64,000 bases of DNA from Actinomadura pelletieri DSM 43383 (GTDB lineage Bacteria; Actinomycetota; Actinomycetes; Streptosporangiales; Streptosporangiaceae). A model generated the notes under the pieces. That model did no database searches, was not told where the DNA came from, and saw only the letters and a list, made by a program, of their open reading frames with translations. Position numbers and translations under genes: made by a program. Positions 36,163 through 45,129 of the stretch are shown in pieces (within the stretch, counting starts at the first letter, position 1; each line of letters begins with the position of its first letter). Location: positions 124,001 through 188,000 of the forward strand of contig NZ_RBWU01000007.1 of NCBI RefSeq assembly GCF_003634705.1, in the 5' to 3' direction.

Positions 36163-36972
36163 TTACGCGCGCTTCTTGAAGGCGCGGAGGGAGAGGGGGG
36201 CGAAGACCAGGGCGATGCCGAGGCCCCACGCCAGGGCGATCCAGGCGTGTTCGAGGACGGGACCGCCGACCAGCAGCCCCCGCATCGCCTCCACCAGGTG
36301 GGTCACCGGGCTGTTGTCCATCACCCAGGCCACCGGACCGGGAATGCCCTCGGTCGACTTGATGAACGCGGTGCTCAGGAAGCTCAGCGGGAAGATCACG
36401 ACAAAGCCGAAGATCTGCACCTTCTCCGGCTCGTTGACCTTCATCGCGATGAACACCGACGTCCAGGAGAACAGCACCGCGAAGGTCAGCAGGAGGGCGA
36501 ACGCGGTGAGCAGGGCGAGCACGTTCGTGCCCAGCCTGAACCCGATGGCGAAGCCGACCGACAGCAGGATCAGCATCGACCACGCCTGTTTGGCGGTGTC
36601 GGCGATGATCCGGCCGAGGAGGGGGGCGCTGCGCGCGATCGGCAGGCTCCGGAACCGGTCGAAGACGCCCTTGGTGATGTCGGTGTTGAGGCCGAAGCCG
36701 GTGCTCATCCCGGCGAACAGGGCGTTCTGCGCGATGATGCCGGGAATCACGATCGGCAGGTACGCGTCGACGCTGCCCTCCATCGCGGGGCCGAACACGT
36801 ACGAGAACAGCAGCACGAACATGATGGGCTGGATGGACAGGTCCAGCAGCTCCATCGGGTTGTGCTTGATCTGGACGAGGTTCCGCCAGGCCAGCGTGAG
36901 GATGTTGCGGACGGCGGTGCCAGGGGCGACCCGCTTGGAGAGGCCCTGCGGCGCGAACGTCGCGGTGGTCAT
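36163..36972 (-). CDS. ABC-2 type permease, DrrB-like
   Basis: A 269-residue membrane protein with six hydrophobic segments and the ABC-2/DrrB signature around 'RSLPIARSAPLLGRIIADT' and 'FIKSTEGIPGPVAWVMDNSPVTHLVEAMRGLL'. With the overlapping ATPase gene upstream (ATGA) it forms an exporter of the daunorubicin-resistance type, which moves hydrophobic drugs or lipids outward. The substrate is unknown; no biosynthetic genes adjoin it. Confidence 0.92.
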   Translation of the reverse strand: MTTATFAPQGLSKRVAPGTAVRNILTLAWRNLVQIKHNPMELLDLSIQPIMFVLLFSYVFGPAMEGSVDAYLPIVIPGIIAQNALFAGMSTGFGLNTDITKGVFDRFRSLPIARSAPLLGRIIADTAKQAWSMLILLSVGFAIGFRLGTNVLALLTAFALLLTFAVLFSWTSVFIAMKVNEPEKVQIFGFVVIFPLSFLSTAFIKSTEGIPGPVAWVMDNSPVTHLVEAMRGLLVGGPVLEHAWIALAWGLGIALVFAPLSLRAFKKRA

Positions 36973-37976
36973 GCGGACGCTCCTTCCTTGTCGGTCGCCT
37001 GCTGCCTGGTGGACTGCGCCAGCTCGTCGGCCTCGGCGTCGATGTCGTCGGTGTGATGGCCGGTGAGGGCGAAGAACACCTCGTCCAGGCTCGACTTGCG
37101 CAGCGACAGCTCGCCGACCGTGACACCGGCCTCGTCGAGGCGCCGGACGACGGCGGGCATCAGCTGCGGGTCGGTGATCGGCGTGCTGACCAGACCGTCG
37201 TGGACCTCCGGAACCGCCCCGGCCAGTTCACCGACGATCTTCGCCACGGCGTCCAGGTCGGGCGCGTCGACCGGGCGGACCTCCAGAACCTGGCCGCCGA
37301 CCTGCGCCTTCAGCACGTCGGACGTGCCGTGCGCGATGACCTGGCCGCGGTCGATGACGATGATGTCATCGGCCAGCTGGTCGGCCTCCTCCAGATACTG
37401 GGTGGTCAGCAGCACGGTGACGCCGTCGTCGGTCAACCCGCGGACGATGTCCCACAGCCCGTTGCGGCTGCGCGGGTCGAGGCCGGTGGTGGGCTCGTCC
37501 AGGAACAGGATCTGGGGCCGTCCGACCAGGCTCGCCGCCAGGTCGAGGCGGCGGCGCATGCCACCGGAGTACGTCTTGGCGGCGCGCTCGGCGGCGTCGC
37601 TGAGCTGGAAGCGGTCCAGCAGCTCGGCCGCCCGCGCCCTGGCGGCGCGGCGCGGCAGCCCGAGCAGGCGGCCGATCAGGATGAGGTTCTCGGTGCCGGT
37701 GAGCATCTCGTCCACCCCGGCGTACTGCCCGGTGAGGCCGATGAGCTGGCGCACCTTGTGCGCCTCCTTGACGACGTCGTACCCGCCGACCCGGGCGGTG
37801 CCCCCCGTCGGTTCGATCAGCGTGGCGAGGATCCGGGTCATGGTGGTCTTGCCGGCGCCGTTCGGGCCGAGTACGCCGAGGACCGTTCCGGCCTGGGCGG
37901 TGAGCGAGACGCCCGCCAGCGCCTGGGTCTCACCGAACCGCTTCTCCAAGCCCTCGGCCTGGATCGCGAACGTCAT
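36969..37976 (-). CDS. ABC exporter ATPase, DrrA-like
   Basis: A 335-residue ATPase with Walker A GPNGAGKTT (about 38-46), signature 'YSGGMRRRLDLAASLV' (about 136-151), Walker B 'ILFLDEPTTGLDPRSR' and the switch His region 'LLTTQYLEEADQLAD'. The extended C-terminal domain (about 240-335) is that of DrrA-type multidrug exporters. The ATG at 37976 has AGGAG five bases upstream; the open frame further upstream is not coding. It is translationally coupled to the permease. Confidence 0.94.
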   Translation of the reverse strand: MTFAIQAEGLEKRFGETQALAGVSLTAQAGTVLGVLGPNGAGKTTMTRILATLIEPTGGTARVGGYDVVKEAHKVRQLIGLTGQYAGVDEMLTGTENLILIGRLLGLPRRAARARAAELLDRFQLSDAAERAAKTYSGGMRRRLDLAASLVGRPQILFLDEPTTGLDPRSRNGLWDIVRGLTDDGVTVLLTTQYLEEADQLADDIIVIDRGQVIAHGTSDVLKAQVGGQVLEVRPVDAPDLDAVAKIVGELAGAVPEVHDGLVSTPITDPQLMPAVVRRLDEAGVTVGELSLRKSSLDEVFFALTGHHTDDIDAEADELAQSTRQQATDKEGASA

Positions 37977-38240
37977 GTGATCTCCTGGGTGTGTGAACTC
38001 GCCGGACGTCTCTGCTCTGCGGAGAGCAAGGCCAGCCAAAGTATGCGGAGTTCGATTGGATTGCATCCTGTTTTTTCGCGCCGCCCGCATCACGCGCTGT
38101 GCGGAGGCGCTCGGGACGTCCCACAACTTCGCATGTGCCACTGACAAAACGGTGACATCCGCTTGTTTGTGCCCTGAGTGCCGCGGTTCGCACCCGGAGG
38201 AAACAACGGGAGGGCGCCTCCGGCGTTCTAAACTCGCTCT

Positions 38241-38801
38241 GTGACGTCGGTGCGGCGCAGTCGCCACAGGGACGGCGGGGGGCCGCGCCCGCCGCGTCTG
38301 CGGCCGCCCGAACACCGGGTGTCGCGCCGCGCGATCGCGCACTGGGCGATCGAGTACCTGCTGCTGTGGGGGCTGGCGTTCGGCCTCTCGGTGGGCGTGG
38401 CGGCCTGGGTGGGCGACGCCGGGTGGGACGACATGCCCGGCTGGCTGTCCGGCCGGATCGGCTGGCTGCCGTACATCGTCGGGGCCGCCGGACTGCTCAT
38501 GGTGACGGTCGCGCCCGTATGGCGGTACCGCGTCCACCGCTGGGAGGTCAGCGCCGACGTCGTCTACACCCGGACGGGCTGGTTCAGCCGCGAATGGCTG
38601 CTGGTCCCCGTGGGCCGCATCCAGACCGTCGACACCGAGCAGGGCTGGATAGAGCGGATGCTGGGTCTCGCCACGATCGAGGTCAACACGGCCTCGCACG
38701 CGGGGTCGTCCGAGGTGTCCGGCCTTCCGGTGGACGTGGCGACCCGCCTGGCCGAGGATCTCGCGCACCGCGCGCACGACCTCCGTGACGACGCGACGTG
38801 A
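38241..38801 (+). CDS. bacterial PH-domain membrane protein, YdbS-like
   Basis: A 186-residue protein: basic N-terminus, two membrane helices (about 36-58 and 73-95), then one bPH2 (DUF304) domain with the typical 'TRTGWFSREWLLVPVGRIQTVDTEQGWIER..GLATIEVNTA' pattern (about 108-155). GTG 38241 lacks a ribosome site; TAAACT lies 6 bases upstream (38229-38234), consistent with a leaderless start. It is coupled by GTGA to the next gene, the YdbS/YdbT pair. In Bacillus the YdbST proteins protect against certain bacteriocins; no such role is shown here. Confidence 0.85.
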   Translation: MTSVRRSRHRDGGGPRPPRLRPPEHRVSRRAIAHWAIEYLLLWGLAFGLSVGVAAWVGDAGWDDMPGWLSGRIGWLPYIVGAAGLLMVTVAPVWRYRVHRWEVSADVVYTRTGWFSREWLLVPVGRIQTVDTEQGWIERMLGLATIEVNTASHAGSSEVSGLPVDVATRLAEDLAHRAHDLRDDAT

Positions 38802-40351
38802 ACCTCCGAGACGACGGGGCCGCGGGCGAACCCGCCGCGCACCCGCACCGGACGGTCGAAGCGTCGTCCAACGGCCGGCCCGACGCGGGCCGGCATCCCG
38901 CGCCGAACGGAAGCCGGACGCCCCCGGCGGACGCCGGTGAGGAGCAACGGCTGCACCCGCTCACGTTCGTCGTCGGGGCCGTCCGGGAGCTCATCGCCCT
39001 GGTCGCCGCCGCCGCGACGGGACTTCTCGTCGGGGGGCTGTCCACGGCGTTCTACTTCGCCCTCACCGGGCTCGCGTTCGGGCTGCTGTTCCACGTCGCG
39101 AGCTGGGTGACGTTCACGTACGTCCTGTACGGCGACCGGATCGAGTTCCGGCGGGCGCTCATCGGACGGTCGGTCAAGAGCATCCCGCGCGACCGGATCC
39201 GGGGCGTGGACATCACCGCGTCCCTGCCGCACCGGCTGCTCGGGCTCGCCGTCGTCCACATCGACGCCGGGGCGGACGGCGGCGAAGGGTCCCTCAACGC
39301 CGTGACCCGGAAGGAGGCCGAACGGCTCCGCGGCGTTCTGCTGGCCCGCGACGCGCCCGCGCCGCCGCGCCGCGTCCTCGCCCGGATGCGCCGCCGCTGG
39401 TACGTGTACGCGCCGCTCAGCGGCGCGTACCTCTTCACGCCGTTCGCGCTGGCGGGCAGCCTGCTCGGCACCGCCTACAACCTCGGCGACGACCTCGGGC
39501 TCATCACGCGGGAACGGGTCGAGAACCTCGGGCATGACGTGGTGGGGCTGCCCACCGCCCTGGTCGTGGCGCTGACCATCCTCGTGCTGATCGCCATGCC
39601 GGTCATGTCGGTGATCGTCTTCACGCTGTTCAACTGGGACTTCACCGTCCATGAGAGGGACGGTTCGGTCGTCGCGGAACGCGGGCTCGTCACGCGCCGC
39701 AGCGTGTCCCTCGAACGGCGCCGGCTGCGCGGCGTCGAACTGGCCGACAACCCGTTCGAGCGCGTGGCCGGAGTGACCCGCCTCGGCGCGCTCATCACCG
39801 GGCTCGGGGACGCCGCCCACCGGGGTCGTCTCCTGCCCGCGGCGCCCCGCGCGGTCGCCGAGTCCCTCGCCGCCCGCGTCGTCGGTGACGTGCCCGGCCC
39901 CTTGGTGGCGCATCCGCCGGCCGCCCGGGGACGCCGGCTGGTCCGGGCGGTGGCGACGCCCGTGGGCGTCGCCGTTCTGGCCCTGCTCGCCGGTCAACCG
40001 TGGGTCGCCGCCCTGTGCGGGATCCTGGCGGTCCTCGCCGTCCCGCTCGGACTCGACCGCTACCGGCAGCTCGGCCATGTCACGGACGGCGAGCGGCTCA
40101 GCGTCCGTTCGGGCTCGCTGCGCCGCCGCCAGGTGGTCGTCGAGCACGGCGCCGTCGTCGGGTGGCGCGTCCGCCGGACCCTCTTCCAGCGCAGGCTCGG
40201 CCTGGCGACGCTCATCGCCGCGGTCGGCGCGGGAGACGGCGGCTACGCCGCCACGGACATGGCGGAAGAGGACGCGCTGGCCCTCGCCGCCGCGATATCC
40301 CCCGCCTGGGTGACGCCGTTCCTGGAGGTTCCGCCCGAGTCCGGTCGTTGA
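38798..40351 (+). CDS. multi-bPH2 membrane protein, YdbT-like
   Basis: A 517-residue partner of the preceding protein. Membrane helices occur in pairs at about 50-100, 210-270 and 380-415. Three bPH2 domains follow them: 'YVLYGDRIEFRRALIGRSVKSIPRDRIRGVDI', 'FTVHERDGSVVAERGLVTRRSVSLERRRLRGVEL' and 'LSVRSGSLRRRQVVVEHGAVVGWRVRRTL'. This is the usual YdbT layout. It starts at GTG 38798 within the upstream stop and ends 12 bp before the convergent sepH stop. Confidence 0.87.
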   Translation: MNLRDDGAAGEPAAHPHRTVEASSNGRPDAGRHPAPNGSRTPPADAGEEQRLHPLTFVVGAVRELIALVAAAATGLLVGGLSTAFYFALTGLAFGLLFHVASWVTFTYVLYGDRIEFRRALIGRSVKSIPRDRIRGVDITASLPHRLLGLAVVHIDAGADGGEGSLNAVTRKEAERLRGVLLARDAPAPPRRVLARMRRRWYVYAPLSGAYLFTPFALAGSLLGTAYNLGDDLGLITRERVENLGHDVVGLPTALVVALTILVLIAMPVMSVIVFTLFNWDFTVHERDGSVVAERGLVTRRSVSLERRRLRGVELADNPFERVAGVTRLGALITGLGDAAHRGRLLPAAPRAVAESLAARVVGDVPGPLVAHPPAARGRRLVRAVATPVGVAVLALLAGQPWVAALCGILAVLAVPLGLDRYRQLGHVTDGERLSVRSGSLRRRQVVVEHGAVVGWRVRRTLFQRRLGLATLIAAVGAGDGGYAATDMAEEDALALAAAISPAWVTPFLEVPPESGR

Positions 40352-40363
40352 CGTCGGGCGGGC

Positions 40364-42046
40364 CTATTCGGGACGGCGGGCGCCGAACATGATCTCGTCC
40401 CAGGACGGCACCGAGGCGCGCTTGGCCTTGGACTTGCGGCGCCGCGCCGGTCGCGCCGCCGGTTCGCCACTGGCCGCGGCGGGCGACGAGGCGGCGGGCT
40501 TGTCCTGGGCGGCCGCGGCGGGCATGGCGGGACGACCGGTCTGCTTCTTCTTCGCGGGCGGGCGCGGGGACTGCCGCTGCGGGGCCCGTTGCGGCGTCGC
40601 GGGCTTGTCCGGCGCGGCCTCGCCGCCCTCGCCCTCGGAAATTTCGGCCTCGGGGGCCTCGGCCTCGGGGGCTTCGGGCGCCGTCGGCTCGGCCTCGGGC
40701 GGGGGAGCGGAAGCCTCGCCGGACGCCTTCTCGACCGGTGCGTCGACGGCCGCCTCGACAGATGCCTCGACAGATGCCTCGGCGGGTGCCTCGACAGGTG
40801 CCGTGTCGGACGCGGCGTCGTCGACGTCGCCGGTTACGTCGTCGGTCGTGTCTTCTCGCCGGTCGGCGACCGCCTTCGGCTCCTCGGCGGGGATCGTGTC
40901 CTTCTCAACGGCGGCGTCGCCTTCGTCCTCCTGCTCCTGCGGGTGGACGGTCTCACGCGACTCCACGTCCGCAGTGGCTTCCGCGGCGGGCTCGGGCTTC
41001 TCGGCGGAGTCGGTGGTCTCGCTGGAGTCGGTGGTCTCGGTGAGTTCGGTCTCGTCGGCCGGTTCGGTCGCGGCGGTCGGACGCAGCGGTGCGGGCGGGA
41101 CGGCGGCGGGTTCGGAACGGTCGTCCGGCTCGTGGGGCTGGGCGGCCTCGCGCAACGCCACGGTCTCGCCCGGCCGGCGGAAGGGGCCGCGGGGGTCGTT
41201 TCCGGGGCCGTGCTCGACGATGGAGGCGCGGGGCTCGGCGGCGCGGAGGGGCTCGCGGACGGCGGACCGTTCGGGTCGTTCGCGCCGTCCGAGCTGTTCG
41301 ACCGGTTCGGGCTGGTCGGGTTCGGTGGGCAGGCCGCGCGGGGCCAGATCGCGCGGCTGGTCGCGGGGCGGCAGTTCACGGGGCGGCAGGTCGCGGTCGC
41401 TGGAGACGACCTTCATGGCGGGACGGCGCGGGACGAGCGGGGTGACGGTGTCGGAGAGCGGCTCGTCGTCCCATTCGACGGCGGTGAGGCGGGCGGCGAT
41501 CTCGTCCAGCGGGGAGACATGGCGCCGCCGCGGGTCGAAGGTCCATTCGGCGGCGTGCGGGCGTCCGTTGTCGAAGAAGGACAGCCGGACGCGCCAGGTG
41601 TTGTCCTCGCACTTCCAGGAGTCCCATTCGACCTCCTCGAGGTCGACGCCGCCGCGGCCGAGGCGTTCCTCGACGGTCTCGCCGAGCGGCGGTCCGGGGG
41701 TGGACTCGCCGGGGCGGCGGACGGCGACGCGTTGCGCCTGCTGTGCCATGTACTCGCGTTCCTGCAGGACCGGGCCCTCGAACCAGCGGACGCGTTCGAC
41801 CGGGATGCCCGCCGACTCGGCGATCTCCTCCGCGGTCTCCCCGGAACGGATTCGGGCCTGGATCTCCTTGGGGCGCAAGGGACTCTCCACTTCGATCTCG
41901 AACTGGCCGAGGCGGGAGAAGTGCCCACGGACCGCGGCGCGGAGCCGGTCGTCGACGGGCAGGGTGAACCGGGTGCCTCGGCCCGCGGTGGCCAGGACGA
42001 GGTACGTACCGTCCTCGCTGACCGCGACGAGGCGCAGCTCCTGCAT
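40364..42046 (-). CDS. sepH: septation protein SepH (DUF3071)
   Basis: A 560-residue cell-division protein. The N-terminal DUF3071 region (about 1-210) begins MQELRLVAVSEDGTYLVL and holds the helix-turn-helix ('GETAEEIAESAGIPVERVRWFEGPVL'). A long Glu/Asp/Pro/Ala-rich linker (about 215-490) is followed by a basic Lys/Arg patch and the conserved end 'PSWDEIMFGARR'. In Streptomyces and mycobacteria SepH binds FtsZ and promotes filament assembly and bundling. The linker is long for the family and compositionally biased. The gene is convergent with the bPH2 pair with only 12 bp between stops. Confidence 0.93.
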   Translation of the reverse strand: MQELRLVAVSEDGTYLVLATAGRGTRFTLPVDDRLRAAVRGHFSRLGQFEIEVESPLRPKEIQARIRSGETAEEIAESAGIPVERVRWFEGPVLQEREYMAQQAQRVAVRRPGESTPGPPLGETVEERLGRGGVDLEEVEWDSWKCEDNTWRVRLSFFDNGRPHAAEWTFDPRRRHVSPLDEIAARLTAVEWDDEPLSDTVTPLVPRRPAMKVVSSDRDLPPRELPPRDQPRDLAPRGLPTEPDQPEPVEQLGRRERPERSAVREPLRAAEPRASIVEHGPGNDPRGPFRRPGETVALREAAQPHEPDDRSEPAAVPPAPLRPTAATEPADETELTETTDSSETTDSAEKPEPAAEATADVESRETVHPQEQEDEGDAAVEKDTIPAEEPKAVADRREDTTDDVTGDVDDAASDTAPVEAPAEASVEASVEAAVDAPVEKASGEASAPPPEAEPTAPEAPEAEAPEAEISEGEGGEAAPDKPATPQRAPQRQSPRPPAKKKQTGRPAMPAAAAQDKPAASSPAAASGEPAARPARRRKSKAKRASVPSWDEIMFGARRPE

Positions 42047-42481
42047 GCGTGTCCTTCCTGCCCTGTCATGATGGCACGGAGGACCCCGGACCCACCCGCC
42101 GTGCTCTCAAACCGGCCGGCCGTCCGATGCCCACCGAGGGCGCATGCGTGCCCTTCCCCCGGGTTCCCGAGTCTCTCTTTCGGACACACCTGCTGCCAGC
42201 ACCGTACCCGGCATGTCCGAACATCGCCGCTCTCGAAGCCCTCTTCACGAGGCCGAAGAGGGCACCTGACCAAGCTTGCCGGGGACGCGACCGGCCCGGG
42301 GGCGCCCGGCCGGATTCTTGTCCATCTTTTTCCACACCGTGCCCGACGGACGTCCGGCCCCGTGCGTCCTCCGACGTTGTGAGCGTCACGTTCTCGCTAG
42401 GAACAACCTCAACGTCCTGATTAGTTGGTCTTGCGGGGATTCGATGGCGTTCATTGCGATGGACAGGGGTGAGTGACCGTA
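42047..42481. promoter_or_regulatory. divergent intergenic region upstream of sepH and the Thr/Pro-rich membrane protein gene
   Basis: 435 bp without a supported gene. It holds an imperfect GC-rich hairpin at about 42291-42313. A 10-codon ATG frame (42444-42476) runs into the ribosome site of the next gene. No clear operator was seen. Confidence 0.35.
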
Positions 42482-43426
42482 ATGCCGCGTAAGCTGCCGG
42501 AAGTCAGCACGACGCAGCTGATCGCGAGCGCGACGGCGACGGCGATCGCCGCCTTCGGCGCGTCCTATCTGGGCGTGTACGGAACGATCATCGGTGCGGC
42601 GCTGATGAGCGTGATCTCGACGGCGGGCTCGGCGGTCGGCAAGCACTACCTCGACCAGGGCCGCGAGCAGATCAAGGAACTGACGCACCTGCAGACGGCC
42701 GCGCGGCGGCGGGCGACGGCGGAGGACGCGGCGGACGAGGCGACCAGCGCCGACCCGACCCGCACCATCGCGTGGTCGGGCGATCCGAACGCGACGCGGT
42801 TCGACCCGGCGTTCGGTGGCGGTGACCCGAACGCGACGCGGCTCGACGGCACGTTCGGCGCCGATCCGGGCGCCACCCGCCGGGACCCGGTCGACGCGAT
42901 CGCCGCTTCGCTCGCCGAGGAGGCGGGCGAGGACGCGGTGCGCCAGGTCGTCCGCCGGTCGGCGTGGCGGAGCACCGTCGAATGGGCGAAGGCGCGCTGG
43001 GTGATGCTGGTGGTGTCGTCGGCGGTGGTGTTCGGCATCGTGATCGCCGGCATCACGATCTGGGAGGCGACCACCGGGCAGCCCATCGGCAGAAGTGACA
43101 AAGGACTGACCGTGACGAATGTTCTCGGTGGCGGGGGCGCGCAGAGCGAGGACGCGCCGTCGCCGTCTCCGAGCGACCGTCCGACCGAGCCCGACACTAC
43201 CCCGAGCGACACGCCGACCGGTGAGGCGCCGCCCACGCGGCCGAGCACACCGGACGGGGAGCCGACGACGCGACCGACCGAGCAGCCCACCGAGGAGCCC
43301 ACGACCGCGCCCACGACCTCGCAGCCGACGCAGCCGGCCACGCCGGCGCCCACCGAGGATCCGCCGGGCGGCGGCCAGGAGCCCGGGGCCACCAACCCGC
43401 AGGGCCGCTCCGCGCCGACCGGCTAG
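42482..43426 (+). CDS. two-span membrane protein with Thr/Pro-rich outer domain
   Basis: A 314-residue protein. The N-terminal helix with the pattern 'ASATATAIAAFGASYLGVYGTIIGAALMSVISTAGSAVGKHYL' (about 12-57) is a recurring actinomycete motif of unknown role. A cytoplasmic part with two GDPNATR repeats follows (about 98-125), then a second membrane helix (about 170-190) and a Pro/Thr/Glu/Ser-rich tail (about 220-314) that is probably outside the cell. ATG 42482 is chosen with GGGGTGAG upstream; GTG 42473 would add three residues. The last seven codons lie in the first unit of a 19-bp repeat array and the TAG stop is in the second. Confidence 0.75.
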   Translation: MPRKLPEVSTTQLIASATATAIAAFGASYLGVYGTIIGAALMSVISTAGSAVGKHYLDQGREQIKELTHLQTAARRRATAEDAADEATSADPTRTIAWSGDPNATRFDPAFGGGDPNATRLDGTFGADPGATRRDPVDAIAASLAEEAGEDAVRQVVRRSAWRSTVEWAKARWVMLVVSSAVVFGIVIAGITIWEATTGQPIGRSDKGLTVTNVLGGGGAQSEDAPSPSPSDRPTEPDTTPSDTPTGEAPPTRPSTPDGEPTTRPTEQPTEEPTTAPTTSQPTQPATPAPTEDPPGGGQEPGATNPQGRSAPTG

Positions 43427-43706
43427 CTCCGCGCCGTCCGGCTAGCTCCGCGCCGTCCGGCTGGCTTGGCGCCGTCCGGCTGGCTTGGCGCCGTCCGGCT
43501 GGCTTGGCGCCGTCCGGCTGGCTTGGCGCCGTCCGGCTGGCTTGGCGCCGTCCGGCTGGCTTGGCGCCGTCCGGCTGGCTTGGCGCCGTCCGGCTGGCTT
43601 GGCGCCGTCCGGCTGGCTTGGCGCCGTCCGGCTGGCTCCACGCCGTCCGGCTGGCTCCACGCCGACCGGCTGGCTTCGCGCCGACCGGCTGGCTTGGCGC
43701 CGACCG
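43403..43706 (+). repeat. sixteen tandem copies of a 19-bp unit
   Basis: The unit GCTGGCTTGGCGCCGTCCG repeats with exact 19-bp spacing. Nine consecutive copies (43460-43630) are identical; the outer copies differ at 1-6 positions. The array starts within the 3' end of the membrane protein gene and ends 8 bp before the stop of the convergent oxidase gene. Each unit contains the palindrome GGCGCC (except the few with CCACGCC or CCGCGCC). All three frames are open on both strands because 19 is not a multiple of three; the resulting open frames are not taken as genes. Confidence 0.97.
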
Positions 43707-43714
43707 GCTAGGGG

Positions 43715-45025
43715 TCAGTCGCCCAAGACGCGCCGGGTGTACGGGTTGGCGAAGCGGCGGTCAGGGTCGAGTTCGTCCCGGAGTGCCTGGAAATCGCGGA
43801 ACCTCGGGTACGTCTTCTCCAGGTACGCCGCGTCGCGCGTGTGGAGCTTGCCCCAGTGAGGGCGGCCTTCCAGTGAGGTCATGAGGTCCTCGACGCCGCG
43901 GAAGTAATCCTCGTGCGCGTCGCGATGGTAGACGTGCACGGCGATGAAGGCGCTGTGCCGTCCGTGGGCCATCGACAGCCAGGCGTCCTCCGGGGGGAGC
44001 ACCCGCACCTCGATGGGGAAGCTGATCCGCCAGTCCCTTCGTGCGAACAGGGAGCGGAGTTCGCGCAGCGCCGGGACGAGGCGATCCCGCGGTATCGCGT
44101 ACTCCTGCTCCTTGAAGCGGACCGTCCGCGAGCTGGTGAAGACCTTGTACGAGGTGTCGCTGTACGTGCGGGCACCGAGCGCCCTGGCCGAGATGCCGTT
44201 CATGTACGGCGTGACTGCGGGCGTCAGGTGCGTCAGCCGGTTCACGGCCCCGAAGACCGTGTTGGACAGGAACTGGTCGTCCAACCAGTGCTTGAGTTTC
44301 GGCAGCGGCTTCGCGGGGCCTTGGCCGCGGTTGTTGCGTTTGGTCAGGCACCCCTCGGTGTGCGGGAACCAGTAGAACTCGAAGTGTTCGTTGTCGGCGT
44401 CGAACTCGTCCAGGCGTGCGAGGACCTCGTTCCACCTCATCGGCTCTTCCCGCGCGTGCAGGAGGAACGATGGAACGGTCCGCCAGGTGACGGCGGTGAC
44501 GACGCCGAGCGCGCCGAGGCCGGAGCGTGCCGCGTCGAACAGGTCGGGACGCTCGGCGCGCGAGCACGTCACGATGGCGCCGTCGGCGAGGACCAGTTCC
44601 AGCGCGGTGACCTGTGAGGCGAGCCCGGCGGTGTCGCGGCCGGTGCCGTGCGTGGCGGTCTGGAGGGCGCCGGCGACAGTCTGCTCCTGGATGTCGCCCA
44701 TGTTGGCCAGCGCGAGTCCGTGGTCGTCCAGGACGTGGTTGAGTTCGCGCAGTGTGAGCCCCGCTTCGACGGTGACGAGCCCGGACGCGGTGTCGACCGA
44801 GCGGACGGCCGTGAGCCCGGTGGGCCGCAGCAGGACGCCCTCCGCGACGGCCGCGCCGGTGAACGAGTGACCCGTGCCCGTCATGCGGACCGTGAGCCCG
44901 TCGGAGGCGGCGGTCCGCACCGCCTCGGCCACCTCGTCCGCGGTGCGCGGGGTGCCGACGCGGCGTGGTGCGGCCCGCTGGTTTCCAGCCCAGTTCTGCC
45001 AGGTCGGGTGGGTCTTGGGGGACAT
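43715..45025 (-). CDS. FAD-linked aldonolactone oxidase (D-arabinono-1,4-lactone oxidase family)
   Basis: A 436-residue VAO-type flavoprotein. The FAD domain begins 'WQNWAGNQRAAPRRVGTPRTADEVAEAV', with 'RMTGTGHSFTGAAV' (about 46-59), 'NMGDIQEQTVAGALQTATHGTG' (about 107-128) and 'SGLGALGVVTAVTWR'. The C-terminal ALO domain ends with 'GRPHWGKLHTRDAAYLEKTYPRF', containing the HWGK signature. The family oxidises sugar lactones such as L-gulono- or D-arabinono-lactone to ascorbate-like products; substrate here is unproven. The covalent-FAD histidine position is not evident. Divergent from the ferrochelatase gene. Confidence 0.92.
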   Translation of the reverse strand: MSPKTHPTWQNWAGNQRAAPRRVGTPRTADEVAEAVRTAASDGLTVRMTGTGHSFTGAAVAEGVLLRPTGLTAVRSVDTASGLVTVEAGLTLRELNHVLDDHGLALANMGDIQEQTVAGALQTATHGTGRDTAGLASQVTALELVLADGAIVTCSRAERPDLFDAARSGLGALGVVTAVTWRTVPSFLLHAREEPMRWNEVLARLDEFDADNEHFEFYWFPHTEGCLTKRNNRGQGPAKPLPKLKHWLDDQFLSNTVFGAVNRLTHLTPAVTPYMNGISARALGARTYSDTSYKVFTSSRTVRFKEQEYAIPRDRLVPALRELRSLFARRDWRISFPIEVRVLPPEDAWLSMAHGRHSAFIAVHVYHRDAHEDYFRGVEDLMTSLEGRPHWGKLHTRDAAYLEKTYPRFRDFQALRDELDPDRRFANPYTRRVLGD

Positions 45026-45129
45026 GCGGTGACTCTAACTCGCCGGCTATTCGCGAGGAAAGCTCATGTTTTGTGACCGGCGGCGACGGTGCGGCGTGAG
45101 CGCTGGGACACAGCTGATTTGATGGAGGC

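Noticed and set aside
42444..42476. Ten-codon upstream frame before the Thr/Pro-rich membrane protein gene
   Set aside because: It has no ribosome site and overlaps the next gene's own site; too short to support.
43423..43884. Several open frames through the 19-bp repeats on both strands
   Set aside because: The period keeps every frame open; the products are pure repeat with no ribosome site or family pattern.
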